A DNA stretch of 64,000 nucleotides from Gracilariopsis chorda (Eukaryota > Rhodophyta > Florideophyceae > Gracilariales > Gracilariaceae). The translations under genes and the position numbers were made by a program. Shown piece after piece: positions 19,016 to 29,639 of this stretch; the stretch's first letter is position 1, and each line of letters begins with the position of its first letter. The stretch lies in the NCBI GenBank assembly GCA_003194525.1, contig NBIV01000196.1, positions 62,001 to 126,000 on the forward strand, written 5' to 3'. Under the pieces are notes generated by a model that was not told where the DNA came from, made no database searches, and was given only the letters and a program-made list of their open reading frames with translations.

Positions 19016-19382
19016 ATGTCTGCAAGAGCCTCTACTGTAGTACACCGTGCCAGTAAATGTGTTGCTGTTTCATGCGCTGGCGAAATGTTGTTCGCTTTGC
19101 TGCTTTACTTTTCACCAGTTGAGCCCACAAGTGGCCCCGGACACGCTGCGCCATCGTCCTCATGCTCCCCCCCCCCCCCTCCCCCCCCTTACCGCTCTCA
19201 CCGTCGCCGTTGCACACCCTCCCCCCGGCTCATGCCTCCCGTCCCCGCCCCTGCGTCGCGCACTGCTTCGCCTTCCCCACCCCACCACCACCACCACCAC
19301 CAACAACAACAGCGACAACAAGGACAAGAACAACAACAAGAACAAGACGATCAACGACCACTGCCACAACAGCAACAGCAAC

Positions 19383-19413
<31 letters not shown>

Positions 19414-20389
19414 TTCCGCCTCCCGACATCGATTCCCATTCGCCAGTCTCAGTAACCTCAGCACAAGCTTCCTCGCCCTTCATTCCTTCATAGTCCTCAC
19501 CTTCTCCCTAATCTTCGTACTCCAATACGCCAATCGTCCGCCCTCCTCGCTGAGGGTCTGGTTGATCGTTTTCATCTCTCTCACAACCGTGCGTCTAATC
19601 TTTCGAGCCATTTTACGAAACGCCCACTGGCACACAAGACCCCCTCTCTACGCCTTCTGTCATCTCATCGACGCCACTCTCTTCCTCGTATACATCTCCT
19701 GGTTATTTGTGGGCATTGCCTACCTCGTCAACACTCGAAAAGAAAATGACGCTCGCCCCCTCTTCAGTTTCATAGCCGCACTCATTGCGTTTGAACTTTT
19801 CATCTTCCTCGTATACCTGCTTCTAGCCTTCGCCATATTCTTCTTCGCCGTCTCCCCAGTGCGCGATCGCCCCGGCACAGCCGCCACCAAGCAAGAACTC
19901 GACAAACTTCCATCCTACAAGTATAAACTGCCCTCACCGTCCGCCCATCCCCACCCCGCTCAACCTGTATCCCAGCCCGCGGACGATTCTAACAACACGT
20001 GCTCAATCTGTCTTTCAGACTTTGCCCACGATGAGCTCATACGAGAGTTACCATGTCCGACAGGAAAACATCGCTTTCATGCCGCCTGCGTTGACCAGTG
20101 GCTCATGCAGAGACTCTCTTGTCCCATCTGTCGAGAGGACCCGTTACGCGAAATACGACAAGCACAACAATCTCAGCCCGATCGACATCTCACCGCCGCG
20201 CAAAACGCATCAACTCGTCCACGTCGCACCTTTTTTAATCTTTTTTCTCCATCCTCGTCGTCCTCCTCATCATCTTCCTCGTCTTCCTCATCTTCATCTT
20301 CATCAGCTTCTCCCCCCATACTACCATCTCCACCGCCGTCAGCACATCCTCCGCAACACATTGTAATCAATATCGAATCTTCAGATTAG
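19016..20389 (+). CDS. Four-pass membrane RING-H2 E3 ubiquitin ligase
   Basis: A 457-residue frame. The N-terminal third is low-complexity, with Pro, His and a Gln run (about 115-135) coded by CAA/CAG. Four hydrophobic segments follow (roughly 155-176, 183-202, 213-236 and 250-278). A RING-H2 finger starts at Cys329: CSICLSDF, then LPCPTGKHRFHAACVDQWL, then CPIC, giving the C2-H2-C2 zinc ligands. The C-terminus is a Ser run (TCN codons) and a Pro-rich tail. By family this is a membrane-anchored E3 ligase of the secretory or endosomal system, and its substrate cannot be told. The first ATG is only 49 bases after the Hint stop, behind a T-rich stretch ending TTTTAG. The real start may therefore be a later Met (for example residue 24 or about 80), or that stretch may be a 3' splice site. 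Confidence 0.8.
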
Positions 20390-20396
20390 CAACCCT

Positions 20397-20423
20397 CCCC
20401 CCCCCCCCCCCCCCCCCCCCCCC
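20397..20423. repeat. Poly-C run of 27
   Basis: An uninterrupted C homopolymer between the convergent stops of the RING and DPH7 genes. Its length is likely to vary or be mis-called. Confidence 0.95.
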
Positions 20424-20434
20424 ATCACTTGGCT

Positions 20435-21604
20435 TTAGCCAATGCTTCTTGTATCTACACTCCATACATGCACGCCACAATCGTAAAACGAACCGCTCAT
20501 TGCTACCAACCGTCCATCCCAATCCAGTCCCTCCAACCAACACACCCCATAAGCAATCGATTCATGCTCATCAAATCCACAAACAGTCCGTAATTCCCCG
20601 CTATTAACCCATCGTAACGCCTTGCATCCTTCGTACATCGCCGCCACCAAAACATACTCCTCCTCACGGGGATGGAACTTTATTCTCCACACACCCCCTC
20701 CAACGCCCAACTCCTTCACGCAACGTCGCATACTACGCGTATCCCATACGCGAACCGTATCATCATAACCACCGCTCCACACCTCGTATTCATGACCCGT
20801 TCTCGTCGCCACCGTAGTCACACCGACTCCTCCGTGTGCATTACGACGACGAAACACAGCATCATTCACATCGCATCGCCAGCCACACAACATACCATCG
20901 TCACCTCCGGAATACAATACACTCCGTTCTCCAACTTGTTGTTGTGAATAACGATCTATACACACGCTCCACGCCTCTAACGAATGACCCTCCTCTTTTT
21001 CAAACACTCTCTCCACAATCCCACTATTCGATATTCGATCTAGCGCGATGCCGCCCTTGGAATTCGATGTCGCTATCAGTTTTCCCACTTCATCATCAAC
21101 CACATCAACGGAAAGTGTCATCCTTTCCTCATCGTCGCACGCAGGTGTTACTCGCTCGCAGTGCAAGAGTTGCGAATCCTCACCACGATTAACAGCAAAC
21201 AAAGAGCTCTCCGCACAACCCGCGTACACCGTATCTGACGACGGAGAGCGTTGAACATCAAGTACAGCAGGAAGCGCAGCCTCTTCACGCAAGCTCAAGT
21301 GAAAAGTGCTGTCTTCATCCCCACGTTGTGCCCGCACAGCCTCTACCAGTAACACTGATCCTTTTCGTCGAGATGCGCATGAACTCGCCTGACTGCTGTT
21401 CGAACTGTTCTCCAGGACGTATGTTCCAATTACTACGTCGTGTGAAACCACAGCGGTAATCGTTCCATCCACACTTTCCTCTCGGGCGGAGGATGATGGC
21501 TTCAGAATTGAAATCGAATCGACGTTCTGCGCTGCTTTGAAGAATGCGCATGACGAGGCATTTTGCACTGAACTGGTCTCAGGTGATAATGGAGTTACCA
21601 TCAC
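20435..21604 (-). CDS. DPH7: Diphthine methyltransferase (diphthamide synthesis, WD40 protein)
   Basis: A 389-residue WD40 protein matching the DPH7/WDR85/Rrt2 family, which demethylates diphthine methyl ester on elongation factor 2 before the final amidation to diphthamide. Family blocks are visible in order: HSLEAWSVCID (207-217), VLYSGGDDGMLCGW (229-242), VWSGGYDDTVRVWDTR (275-290), GGGVWRIKFHP (302-312), LVAAMYEGCKAL (319-330), EHESIAYGVCW and SGSFYDCGVHVW near the C-terminus. The GGDDG...GW and GGVWRIK(F/W)HP blocks are especially diagnostic. Length fits the fungal and algal members (about 390). It is a cytosolic enzyme. The gene is intron-free and converges on the RING gene with 45 bases, mostly poly-C, between stops, so the 3' untranslated regions must overlap. 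Confidence 0.87.
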   Translation of the reverse strand: MMVTPLSPETSSVQNASSCAFFKAAQNVDSISILKPSSSAREESVDGTITAVVSHDVVIGTYVLENSSNSSQASSCASRRKGSVLLVEAVRAQRGDEDSTFHLSLREEAALPAVLDVQRSPSSDTVYAGCAESSLFAVNRGEDSQLLHCERVTPACDDEERMTLSVDVVDDEVGKLIATSNSKGGIALDRISNSGIVERVFEKEEGHSLEAWSVCIDRYSQQQVGERSVLYSGGDDGMLCGWRCDVNDAVFRRRNAHGGVGVTTVATRTGHEYEVWSGGYDDTVRVWDTRSMRRCVKELGVGGGVWRIKFHPREEEYVLVAAMYEGCKALRWVNSGELRTVCGFDEHESIAYGVCWLEGLDWDGRLVAMSGSFYDCGVHVWSVDTRSIG

Positions 21605-22773
21605 AAACTGACTTCAAGATGGATGTGGTCTGCAGCTCACACAGACAGAGTAGAGTTACCAAATCCTTAGTACCCAAAGGTGCGAAGGGGGTATGATCTT
21701 GCAGTGTGTGTGAATTTCGTCCCACATGCGTCCTTATTAATCGGCACTGCCGATTCGGAAGCAGCGGTAAAGCCTCATTTACATGATGATTTTCCGCAAG
21801 AACTGTTCAGGCAAGACAAACTCTTGCAAATGTTGCCCAATCCCCTACATCTTTGCTAGCACATTGCCAATTGGAGCAGAAACCTTCTGCTTTGGGGCCA
21901 TGGGCGATGCGTGAACATCCCAACCGCCAAGTATAAAGCTCGCAGACTTTACCCGTTCGATCCCCTACACACGAGCAATCCGTTTATCCATGCTACCCAC
22001 CTTGTAGGGTGAGGGAACTCGACGATGATGTTAAAGCAGAATTGTTTGTTGCTTTCGTCAAATCCTCAACTGTAAGGACATATCGGAGACAGATCTTTCT
22101 GATATTCATTTCCTTGGGTCAGCTGAAAGACGACACAAATCGCGCAGGTAGACATCCGGGATACAAGGAATACTCACTACTCCTCCCCCTACCTTTCAAC
22201 CTTTCTTTATCATGAATGCGATGAGTAAGGGTATAGGGACATTCTTGCCATCTGTGTTCAGGAGCTTTGGCAAAGTCTGGGAATCACTGAACAAGTGAGG
22301 GATAAGACCAAACGCATACATATCTGGGGCTGGGGCGTCCTTGGGAGTTTCTGGTCCGAGGCAAAGACCGAATCATACGGCATATGAAAGTTGGAACGAG
22401 GCTTCTTCCATCCACCCACCAAAAAGACAAGGACAAGCCAAAGCAATGATTGTTGGCGACTTGTAATAGGGACGAACAGCTGGTGTTGGTTGTGCAAGGT
22501 TACCAAAGTGTCTGTCAAACTTGTTGAGATGGTCAGAAGAAGAAAGACCCCGGGTCTGAATTCTTACCTTGATTTTATCCTAACTCTCTACAGCTCGCAG
22601 TCTGGTACCGAGAAGACGTCGGATTTGCACACAAGAGAATCGTTAGTGAATGGCGGAGAGAAAGAGACAAACACACAATTCTAGTCATTTCCTTTAACTG
22701 CTAAGACATTAGATTGTGTTGCAGCATCAGTTGCGCCTCTAAACTCACGCAGTATACCAACGTACCCGCAAGA
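21605..22773. other. Intergenic, promoter side of DPH7
   Basis: Nothing recognisable. A 97-codon frame (22391-22684) and a 68-codon frame (22009-22215) lack family features. Confidence 0.4.
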
Positions 22774-24663
22774 CTAGGAAAACAGTCTCATAATGCTTGC
22801 AAATATCGCAGAGGACAGTGAAGCATCAGCGTCTAGTGGGGCAACGGGATCTTCCAAGTCTTCGACGAAAACGTCCGACGAAGTCTGTGAGCGCGTCTCA
22901 GATTCCATTTCTAAGTTGTCGGTATTGATGGTATCCTGAGATTTCTTGCTCCCTTCCGATGCCACTGTTGCGGTACAGTTATCGCTGCTCGTAGAGTCAG
23001 CAACAGCCGGAACGATCTCTTGCTCTATATCCGGTGTGCCTCGTTCCGCACTCTTCGTAGAAATTGTTTGTGAATCTTGCGACCTATCCACACTCAAACC
23101 GTCCTCACCCACGGCGTCTTCAGCTCTAATGTTTTTCAATTCACCATCAGACTCCTGAGAAGACATCGAAGGGGCACAAATCTCGATGTTTGCGCGCTGC
23201 TCCACATACGCTGTACACCCACTGATGTTTGGTGGTACTTCATGTGTTGTCACTTCGTCTATCTGCTTACCATCGTCCATGTCCGCATGACTGTCACATG
23301 ATAAACCTCTCGGCACATGGGGAACAACGTTTTCGACAGAGTGCACAGACGCAGCTCTCGACTTTGGTTGGTCAACACAAGATTCGCTATCGGAAACAAC
23401 ATCAGAAGAACCTTCTTCGACAGACAGAGCTTTTGAAGTAATGCTCTTTGTCTCAAAGCTTCCCACATTTGGCGACAATTGGTCGTGACTAATGGAAGCT
23501 GAGAATATGTCTCGCGGCGACGAAATGGTTGAATTCTCTGTCACACCATGCTCCTCCTCATTGCTCGCCAATCCGCTGCGTGATGGTTTCCTAGCAGGGT
23601 AGGAAGAGTCCATGTCAAATAGAAAGAGGCCGGGACTGTCCTTTTCCTGGAAGAGGCTGCGCAAGCGCTCAACCCTTCCAGCGGAAGAAACGTCAAAGAT
23701 CTCTGACTTGCTGGACGTCTCCCTTTCTGACGCAGAGGAAGACGCCGTCAATGACAATGTGTCTGAAACAGCCTTGAAAGACTTGGTCTCAGCAGTTCTA
23801 TCAGCGGATGAGTCGGCATCGGTCATAGCACATGCAGCTGTTGGAGATACTTGGAGCAGGGTCTTCTTCTTGATAAACGAAGACGCTTGTTTGAACTCAA
23901 AACTGCTCGCAGAGTTGAGCTTTGCTATAACCTTAGAAACCATCCCCGGCTCAATATGGGGCGGTTTCTCTTCACTGGGCAGCTTGCTCCGCACCCTACG
24001 CGGAACGTTATCTACCCTGTCATCATATGCTGGTTCTTCCGTCTCCGAAACCGTCACTTCATCTTCGGATTCGATAATCGCTGCCATGTTCTTGTCATTT
24101 AGTGACATCGTTACGGTTGTCACCCCCTCATCTGCTTGTAGAGCATCTTCGGTTTGGTCAGGAACATCACAGATGGGACTCGGAGAAGAAATGTCAGACT
24201 CTCCTTCTACCACAGGAGCATTCTCAACGTTGTTCATAGTATCCTCAAACACCGGTATCGGCGTTACCGAGTGTACCGAAGCATTTCTCGGTGACTCGTC
24301 ATTGCCGCTATTCCTTCTGCTGCCCGATAGTTTGCGGGCAAATGCTCCAAGCTTCTTCTTGAACACCTTCACTGGGACAAGAAAAGACTTTGGAGAAAAC
24401 CGCCTAGTACGGGCTCTTCCATTGTCTAAAGCTGACTCTTGGTTGGTGGTGGACCCTTCCGTAGTCTCAAACACTCTGGGGTCGCCTCGCCCGTAAAGGT
24501 CGTAGTCAATGTACTCCCCCGGTTTGATGTGCACCTTGAAATCTTCCATAGCTTTTTGCTTCAACAAGGCATGCTTCTTGCTGTCAAACTCCGAGCCATC
24601 TCCGAAAATTCCATCGAAGCCACGTCCGTACAAGTCCAGATCGATTGCTTGGGTACGTTCCAT
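22774..24663 (-). CDS. Large, mostly disordered protein of unknown function
   Basis: I do not recognise this 629-residue protein. The first 70 residues look folded or conserved and hold a repeated motif, DLDLYGRGFDGIFGDG (8-23) and DYDLYGRGDPRVFE (53-66), separated by a lysine-rich helix. A basic patch follows (about 85-118: RRFSPKSFLVPVKVFKKK and RKLSGSRR), able to bind membrane or nucleic acid. The remaining 500 residues are acidic and Ser/Thr/Glu-rich with many SP and SS sites and little hydrophobic content, except the last dozen (LSSAIFASIMRLFS), an amphipathic tail. Composition and uniform codon use over 1.9 kb make it a real gene despite lack of homology. There is no signal peptide or membrane segment. 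A role as phosphorylated scaffold is possible but unsupported. Confidence 0.6.
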   Translation of the reverse strand: MERTQAIDLDLYGRGFDGIFGDGSEFDSKKHALLKQKAMEDFKVHIKPGEYIDYDLYGRGDPRVFETTEGSTTNQESALDNGRARTRRFSPKSFLVPVKVFKKKLGAFARKLSGSRRNSGNDESPRNASVHSVTPIPVFEDTMNNVENAPVVEGESDISSPSPICDVPDQTEDALQADEGVTTVTMSLNDKNMAAIIESEDEVTVSETEEPAYDDRVDNVPRRVRSKLPSEEKPPHIEPGMVSKVIAKLNSASSFEFKQASSFIKKKTLLQVSPTAACAMTDADSSADRTAETKSFKAVSDTLSLTASSSASERETSSKSEIFDVSSAGRVERLRSLFQEKDSPGLFLFDMDSSYPARKPSRSGLASNEEEHGVTENSTISSPRDIFSASISHDQLSPNVGSFETKSITSKALSVEEGSSDVVSDSESCVDQPKSRAASVHSVENVVPHVPRGLSCDSHADMDDGKQIDEVTTHEVPPNISGCTAYVEQRANIEICAPSMSSQESDGELKNIRAEDAVGEDGLSVDRSQDSQTISTKSAERGTPDIEQEIVPAVADSTSSDNCTATVASEGSKKSQDTINTDNLEMESETRSQTSSDVFVEDLEDPVAPLDADASLSSAIFASIMRLFS

Positions 24664-27234
24664 CGTTTTAAACTTCGTTGTAGTTCCTGGCGGCTCACAA
24701 TCTGATATGTTACTGATAAGTGGTGTCGCTTGTAAACTCTCAAGTTGTGTGTGATGCTTAGAAGTTGAGGTCCTCCCCGCACGTTACTCCGCTTTTATAC
24801 GCCTCTGGCAGCTGGTACCTCTGTGTGTGTCTTCCACCCAGAAGTTCCAGAGAGAGTCATCATGCTGCATTCATGCCTCTCCTATTGCTTGTCAGTCGGT
24901 GCGATTGTCGGGCATAAACCCCTACCAAGGTCAACTGTTACCGCAAGAAGCTCCAAACCCACAACTGACGATGATTGCATTGCGTAGAACAAAAGAACTT
25001 GTCGCGGAGGAAACCGCAATGCCTATCAACGGACACCGTCAAAGCACACGATTGTTTTGACAGCTTGCGCATCTATGACGCATGAAATGCCCTGTACCGT
25101 TTGGTTCAAGGGCTTTTCATACCCAAAAGGCTGACAACTTTTGCATTGACGGAAGCAAACGTCGCATGGAGAGTGGCGAATGGAGAAGGACTCTCCTCCT
25201 CCCGTATCTTCCTTTTCTGGCAAGACTTATCCCTGCATCGAAGTCGTATAGATTTCTGCATCTCCTTAGAGTGAAAGTGCAACCCAATTTGTCTGCACTG
25301 ATTGAGCCTCGCAAGCTTTGACACCCTCCGCTAGTCATCGAATGTTACGTCAGACAGCTCCCTCTCGGGCTTCTCTCTTCAAACCTGATGTTGCGAAAGA
25401 ATCTGGATTCTGTTCTTGCCCTGTACAGCTCATACTCGTTACAAACGGTGTAAGATGGATCGTCCCTCAAGAACATAGCGCCGTTCTAAAACCGCCAAGA
25501 CATATGTTTTGTCTGCGCTGACGCATGCATGACCCCACTGCCATCAGTACACACCGGGCATAGGGCCTAGTCGTATCTCGACCATCACATTCTCGCACGC
25601 AGACACTGGTATGGAGTACCACCCTGTGCAATATACGAAAGCTCCTCAACTTTGTGTGCTATTCTCTCCGTTTGCTGCATGTGATTATTAACGCGCTGTC
25701 GTTCGTTCTATTCCGCCACCCGCATGTGAAGATCAAGACCATTTGTAACGGCATGGCAGGATTTGCCTGCAACTTTATTATTTTTTCAAGAGCCCATGCG
25801 ATAGAATGCAATACAATACAACCCATCGTTCGTAACCGCTCCCTCCTACAAGAGCATAGCACCAACCACATCCGCCGGTGCTACAATGCTATATGTGACA
25901 CCAGTTTATGGAATCGAGCTGGTGTTTTCGCACTTGGGATGCCAACTTGTTATCGATGAAGTGAAGTGCCCTTACGGTGCATGTTCCTAAACCGTTGTGG
26001 TTAGGAATCAAGGGAGAAAACGTCTACTTAAATATATTATTCCCTGCGGAAGAAAGCATGGAACTTCTCTGGCCAATGTTCCTGCAACGGATGTTCGTCT
26101 TCAATGCGTTTAAAACTGACAGCTCTTCTGTCTAAGGTTTGTTTGCCAACGGAAACGAAGGAATTGATGATCCTAGTGGTTCTTTGTTGTTCAAGCATTC
26201 ACGATGATGTGCTTGATTGCGTAATGTTCAAACTGGATGTGTTGCTGCAACTTGAGTTGGAGGGGAAGACCAATAAATGCGGGTGGCGCTAAGCGCTTGT
26301 ACGAGCGAGCGGTTGCGGAAGATGGGTATGTGAAAGCAATGATCATATTAGGCACTCATGTCGGTATCTCAGAAGTGAAGGTACCATTTCCGTTGCGGGA
26401 TCCTTAACCATGGCGATACAAGTGGCGGTAGAAAGAAGAGCAACACCATGCCCCATGGGGTGTCCTGAAATCACCAGCCTTTGGAGATACGACAGCGGGG
26501 GTCAGACAAGGTACGTGTGCACTTAGGGCTTGCGGCTTTGCAGCCAACTTCTTGCTCTTGTCTGCCGCAGTCAGTTAGGATCTTCGATCAAGACGCAGCC
26601 CGAACAAGCCGTACAAGAGACGGTTTGGCTTAGTGCTGTACAGGATGGCAGCACGCATCACACAATGGCAAGCACTGCCACAAGCACGGTTTCGTTTCCT
26701 GCAGTCCTTGTCTGTTTACCGGGCTGGCTAGGGAGGCGTCTGGAGCAATGTTTAACGATCTGGGAAAGGGTGAATCAGACGGTGTGAGGTGAGCAGATCA
26801 ACGTGGGCCAAGGTCCAGGACGGTTTGCGGACTTCACGAGAAGGATAGGCCAAAGAAGAAGGCTGCAAGGACACAGGGGTGAAGGTTGGGAAGGCAGAAG
26901 AGCCAAGGATAGCTTGAAGATGAGACGGGCGAGACTCCCACTGGGAGTGCCCGTGGGAGTGAGGGGGGGGGGGGGGAAGTTAGGTGATCTGCAAGACCGC
27001 CGCAACGCTGCGAGCCTTAACATGCGCTTTAATAGGGAGCAGTGTGTCATACATTACACTTGTACAGCTATGGAGCGCGCATCGTCCTCCCGCGCTGTCA
27101 CTCCTTGGCGGGTGCTCGGCAGGTGCACACCGAGCACCCCATGTGAAACCCTCATACAGTACGTATACTGTACTGTAAGCGTTCAAGGGCAGTCTCCAAT
27201 TGGTCTAACGCAGCAAGTCAAAACAATGCAGCCG
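24664..27234. other. Intergenic, no gene supported
   Basis: All frames are short and without motif. It contains a G run of 14 (26963-26976) and a hairpin with 10-base arms GGGTGCTCGG/CCGAGCACCC (27110-27119 and 27130-27139). This separates the host gene island from the copia element. Confidence 0.45.
27110..27139. repeat. Short GC hairpin
   Basis: Perfect 10-base inverted arms with a 10-base loop. Confidence 0.85.
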
Positions 27235-27391
27235 TGTGAATGGAGACACGCTGGCCACCAGTTGGGACGTGGTTTACAGTCCACTCGTCCCGACTGGAGG
27301 CACCAAATAAATGACCTCGCTGATCTCCCTGCCTTCACCAGAATGAGAGGAGGGGGCAGACAGTGAGAAGCCACAAAGCTACAGACAGCTA
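27235..27391 (+). repeat. 5' LTR of the copia element (pogo lies two bases before its end)
   Basis: Matches 35270-35426 with two differences. The last two LTR bases (CA) are found at 29638-29639 after the pogo element and its second TA. Confidence 0.88.
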
Positions 27392-29635
27392 AAGGGGGGG
27401 GCAGCAATAGTTGGACAAAATCCAAACAAAACCCTGTACCTCCGTCACCTGACAGGCTTCAGAGACGTTCTTGGTGTCCAAAGAAGCGTTACACTCCCCT
27501 CATGTCAGACCTGAAATATGAAAGCGAGCGGCGTAGAAACAACTTACGAACGGCCAATCAGCCCCATTCGTTCGTGCGACACTAAACGGTGGCATTTGAT
27601 CGGACAGCCACGGCGCATTGGCCCATCAAAACGTGCTTTTTTTGAAAGAAAACGCGTTCAACACGTCACGAAAAGGTTTGCCGTCTTACGGCAGCTCGAA
27701 TTCGAGCTATCGCGCGCTTCAAGGCCATGGGACGCTGTCTCTCCTTGAAGCGCACGATGCTAGTGCGGCACAACATCGCGCGGACACGACAACGCTCCGC
27801 ATTGAAACGCTCCGCTGCCTGCAAGTGAACTTGCAATCGTTCATCCGCTGCCCGCGCTCGCTGCAACTGCTTCCGTTGGTCCTCCGCGCGTTTCGCCAAA
27901 TCCGTAGCACGTTTCGACCGAGCCAAGTCCATCACAGTGTCCGACTTCATCACGCAGCCGTTAGTTGTATCAACGTAGCCACAGTCCAACAACGCAGCGT
28001 CAGAGCCCAGCACCTTGTCCTTGTACTCTGCGCAACGCTTCTGGAAGAGAACTTCCAACTCTTCAACAGACAGAACTTTATTCACCTCGGCCCTTTCGGG
28101 ACGGGGAACCCCGAGCAATCGCTCCGGGGCAATAGGCCATAGCTCTGCACGATGAAAACCTGCCTTAATCACATCTCTAGTAAACGCACTGTAGTACGCC
28201 TCACGTAGCATAGACATAAAATAAAACAAGTCAATAGTAGTGTCGCTTCCATTCATAGTAATTTCCGCACTCACTCGATTCAAGTGCGACTTGAAGGCGG
28301 AAAAGGTCACAGCGTCCAAAGGTTGCGTCTTTCCTGACGTATGGGGGGCAGTGTGTAAGCAATGATACTGTTCTCGTGAAATAGTTCCAACACTTCTAAA
28401 GATATGTGTGCCCTGTACGCATCATAAACCAGAAGAACCTTCCGGCCATTAGCAGTCAAATCCTTGACATACGCTACGAATTTATGTGCCCATGAACGAA
28501 AGTTGACACTGTCAACTCCCCCATTTTCAGCTCTAGTAGCAATCGCAGTGCCTCGCGGTAAATTGACACACGGTGTTTCGTGAACTACCACTCTGTCACG
28601 AAGAACAGTGCGGTACGGCAAACGATTACCCTTCAACACAACCAGTAGTGGGCCTGTATCTCCCGCCGCGCTTACCACAGGCATCATGGTTATCCGGTGT
28701 TTGTATCCAAATTCGTTAATCACCATGTTTCGCGACCCCTTCTTGGAGAACAGGCGGCGGAGAGAAGTCACCCCAGTCACTTCTTTGTCAGGGGTCACTC
28801 CAATCTCATCCAGATTAAATATTCGAGTCTCATCGATACCGTATTGTCGCACTAATTTGGTTACCGTTGCGAAATGATGGGTCAACGTCTGGGCATTAAC
28901 GGCTTTAAACCGCTTGTTTTCCTGTGATAATGGTCGGGAAAAACTTATTTTGTCAGCATGGCGCTGACGAAATCTGCGAAGGAAGTAGTCGCTGATATGT
29001 TTGTGATTGAATGGTAAAAACTGCAGTCGTTCTAGAGGTAGCGTTGCGCAGTATGTTTCAATTGCTTCACGCAAGTGGTGTGTTGTCAGAGGTGTCCTAC
29101 GAGCCGCAAAGCGCAAAAGGAAAGACACTATGCATTGTTCGTCCTTGTCTGTTAACCCACGGCGTCTACCTGGTTTTCTGTTTTGATAATGGTGTTTCCT
29201 GTAGTGAAGGGTGGCTCGAGGAATGCCATACTGCTTCTCCACAGCACGGTACGCCTTGCAGGTCGCCAAAGCGGCCAGTGCTTCTTCCAGGACATCCTGA
29301 GTGCACTGCTTGGTTTGGGTGGTCATTGTCTCGTAAGGAGTTGGAAGGGGAGTGTCTTTCGCTTGGTGGGGCCTACATCACCAAAGCAGTGATTTGCATC
29401 CAGTTGCACAACTTCTCATTTGAATTTGCCAGAAAGTCCGCCATTACTGTTTCAAATAGTGCTGAGTCCAAAACTGAAATTTTTTTTTAATTTGTCCACA
29501 GGTTTTCAAGAAATGTTGGCAAATTGGGCTCAAAACTAAAATCTCATTACCAAATACGGCAAAATCGTTAATTTTTGATATAATTTCAGCGTTCAAGTAT
29601 TAGTGTCCCGTTTAAATATTGGTCCCCCCCCCCTT
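27392..29635 (-). mobile_element. pogo-superfamily DNA transposon (2.24 kb)
   Basis: Flanked by TA on both sides (27390-27391 and 29636-29637), the target duplication of the Tc1/mariner/pogo group. Ends are imperfect inverted repeats: AAGGGGGGGGCAGCAATA on the left, and on the right, read inward, AAGGGGGGGGGGACCAATA. The single gene runs leftward. It inserted in the 5' LTR of the copia element, so it is younger than that insertion. Confidence 0.85.
27666..29326 (-). pseudogene. pogo transposase (DDE_1), one frameshift
   Basis: From the ATG at 29326 the first 339 codons carry a psq-type helix-turn-helix (about residues 14-45, ending YGIPRATLHYRKHH), then a second DNA-binding part (KDEQCIVSFLLRF onward). 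The catalytic domain shows first Asp in RIFNLDEIGVTP and second Asp in LLVYDAYRAH. At a run of six C near 28350 the frame moves. The next frame continues with the family block that holds the third Asp (TQPLDAVTFSAFKSHL) and goes on to 27666, with AFTRDVIKAGFHRAELWPI as in related transposases. One additional C would restore the reading. Otherwise all catalytic residues are kept, so the copy is recently dead, or alive if the run is mis-called. Total length would be about 555 residues, usual for the family. Confidence 0.85.
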
Positions 29636-29639
29636 TACA

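Noticed and set aside
19160-19483. Poly-Leu and poly-Val frames opposite the RING gene
   Set aside because: They are antisense readings of the CAG/CAA and CCA tracts.
23612-24496. 294-codon plus-strand frame
   Set aside because: Antisense of the 629-residue protein, arising from its Ser/Glu codon use; no motif.
27401-27415. Extending the copia LTR repeat through GCAGCAATAGTTGGA, which resembles 35443-35457
   Set aside because: That stretch is the pogo end; LTR ends are fixed by equal 159-bp lengths, the TA duplication and the primer-binding-like site.
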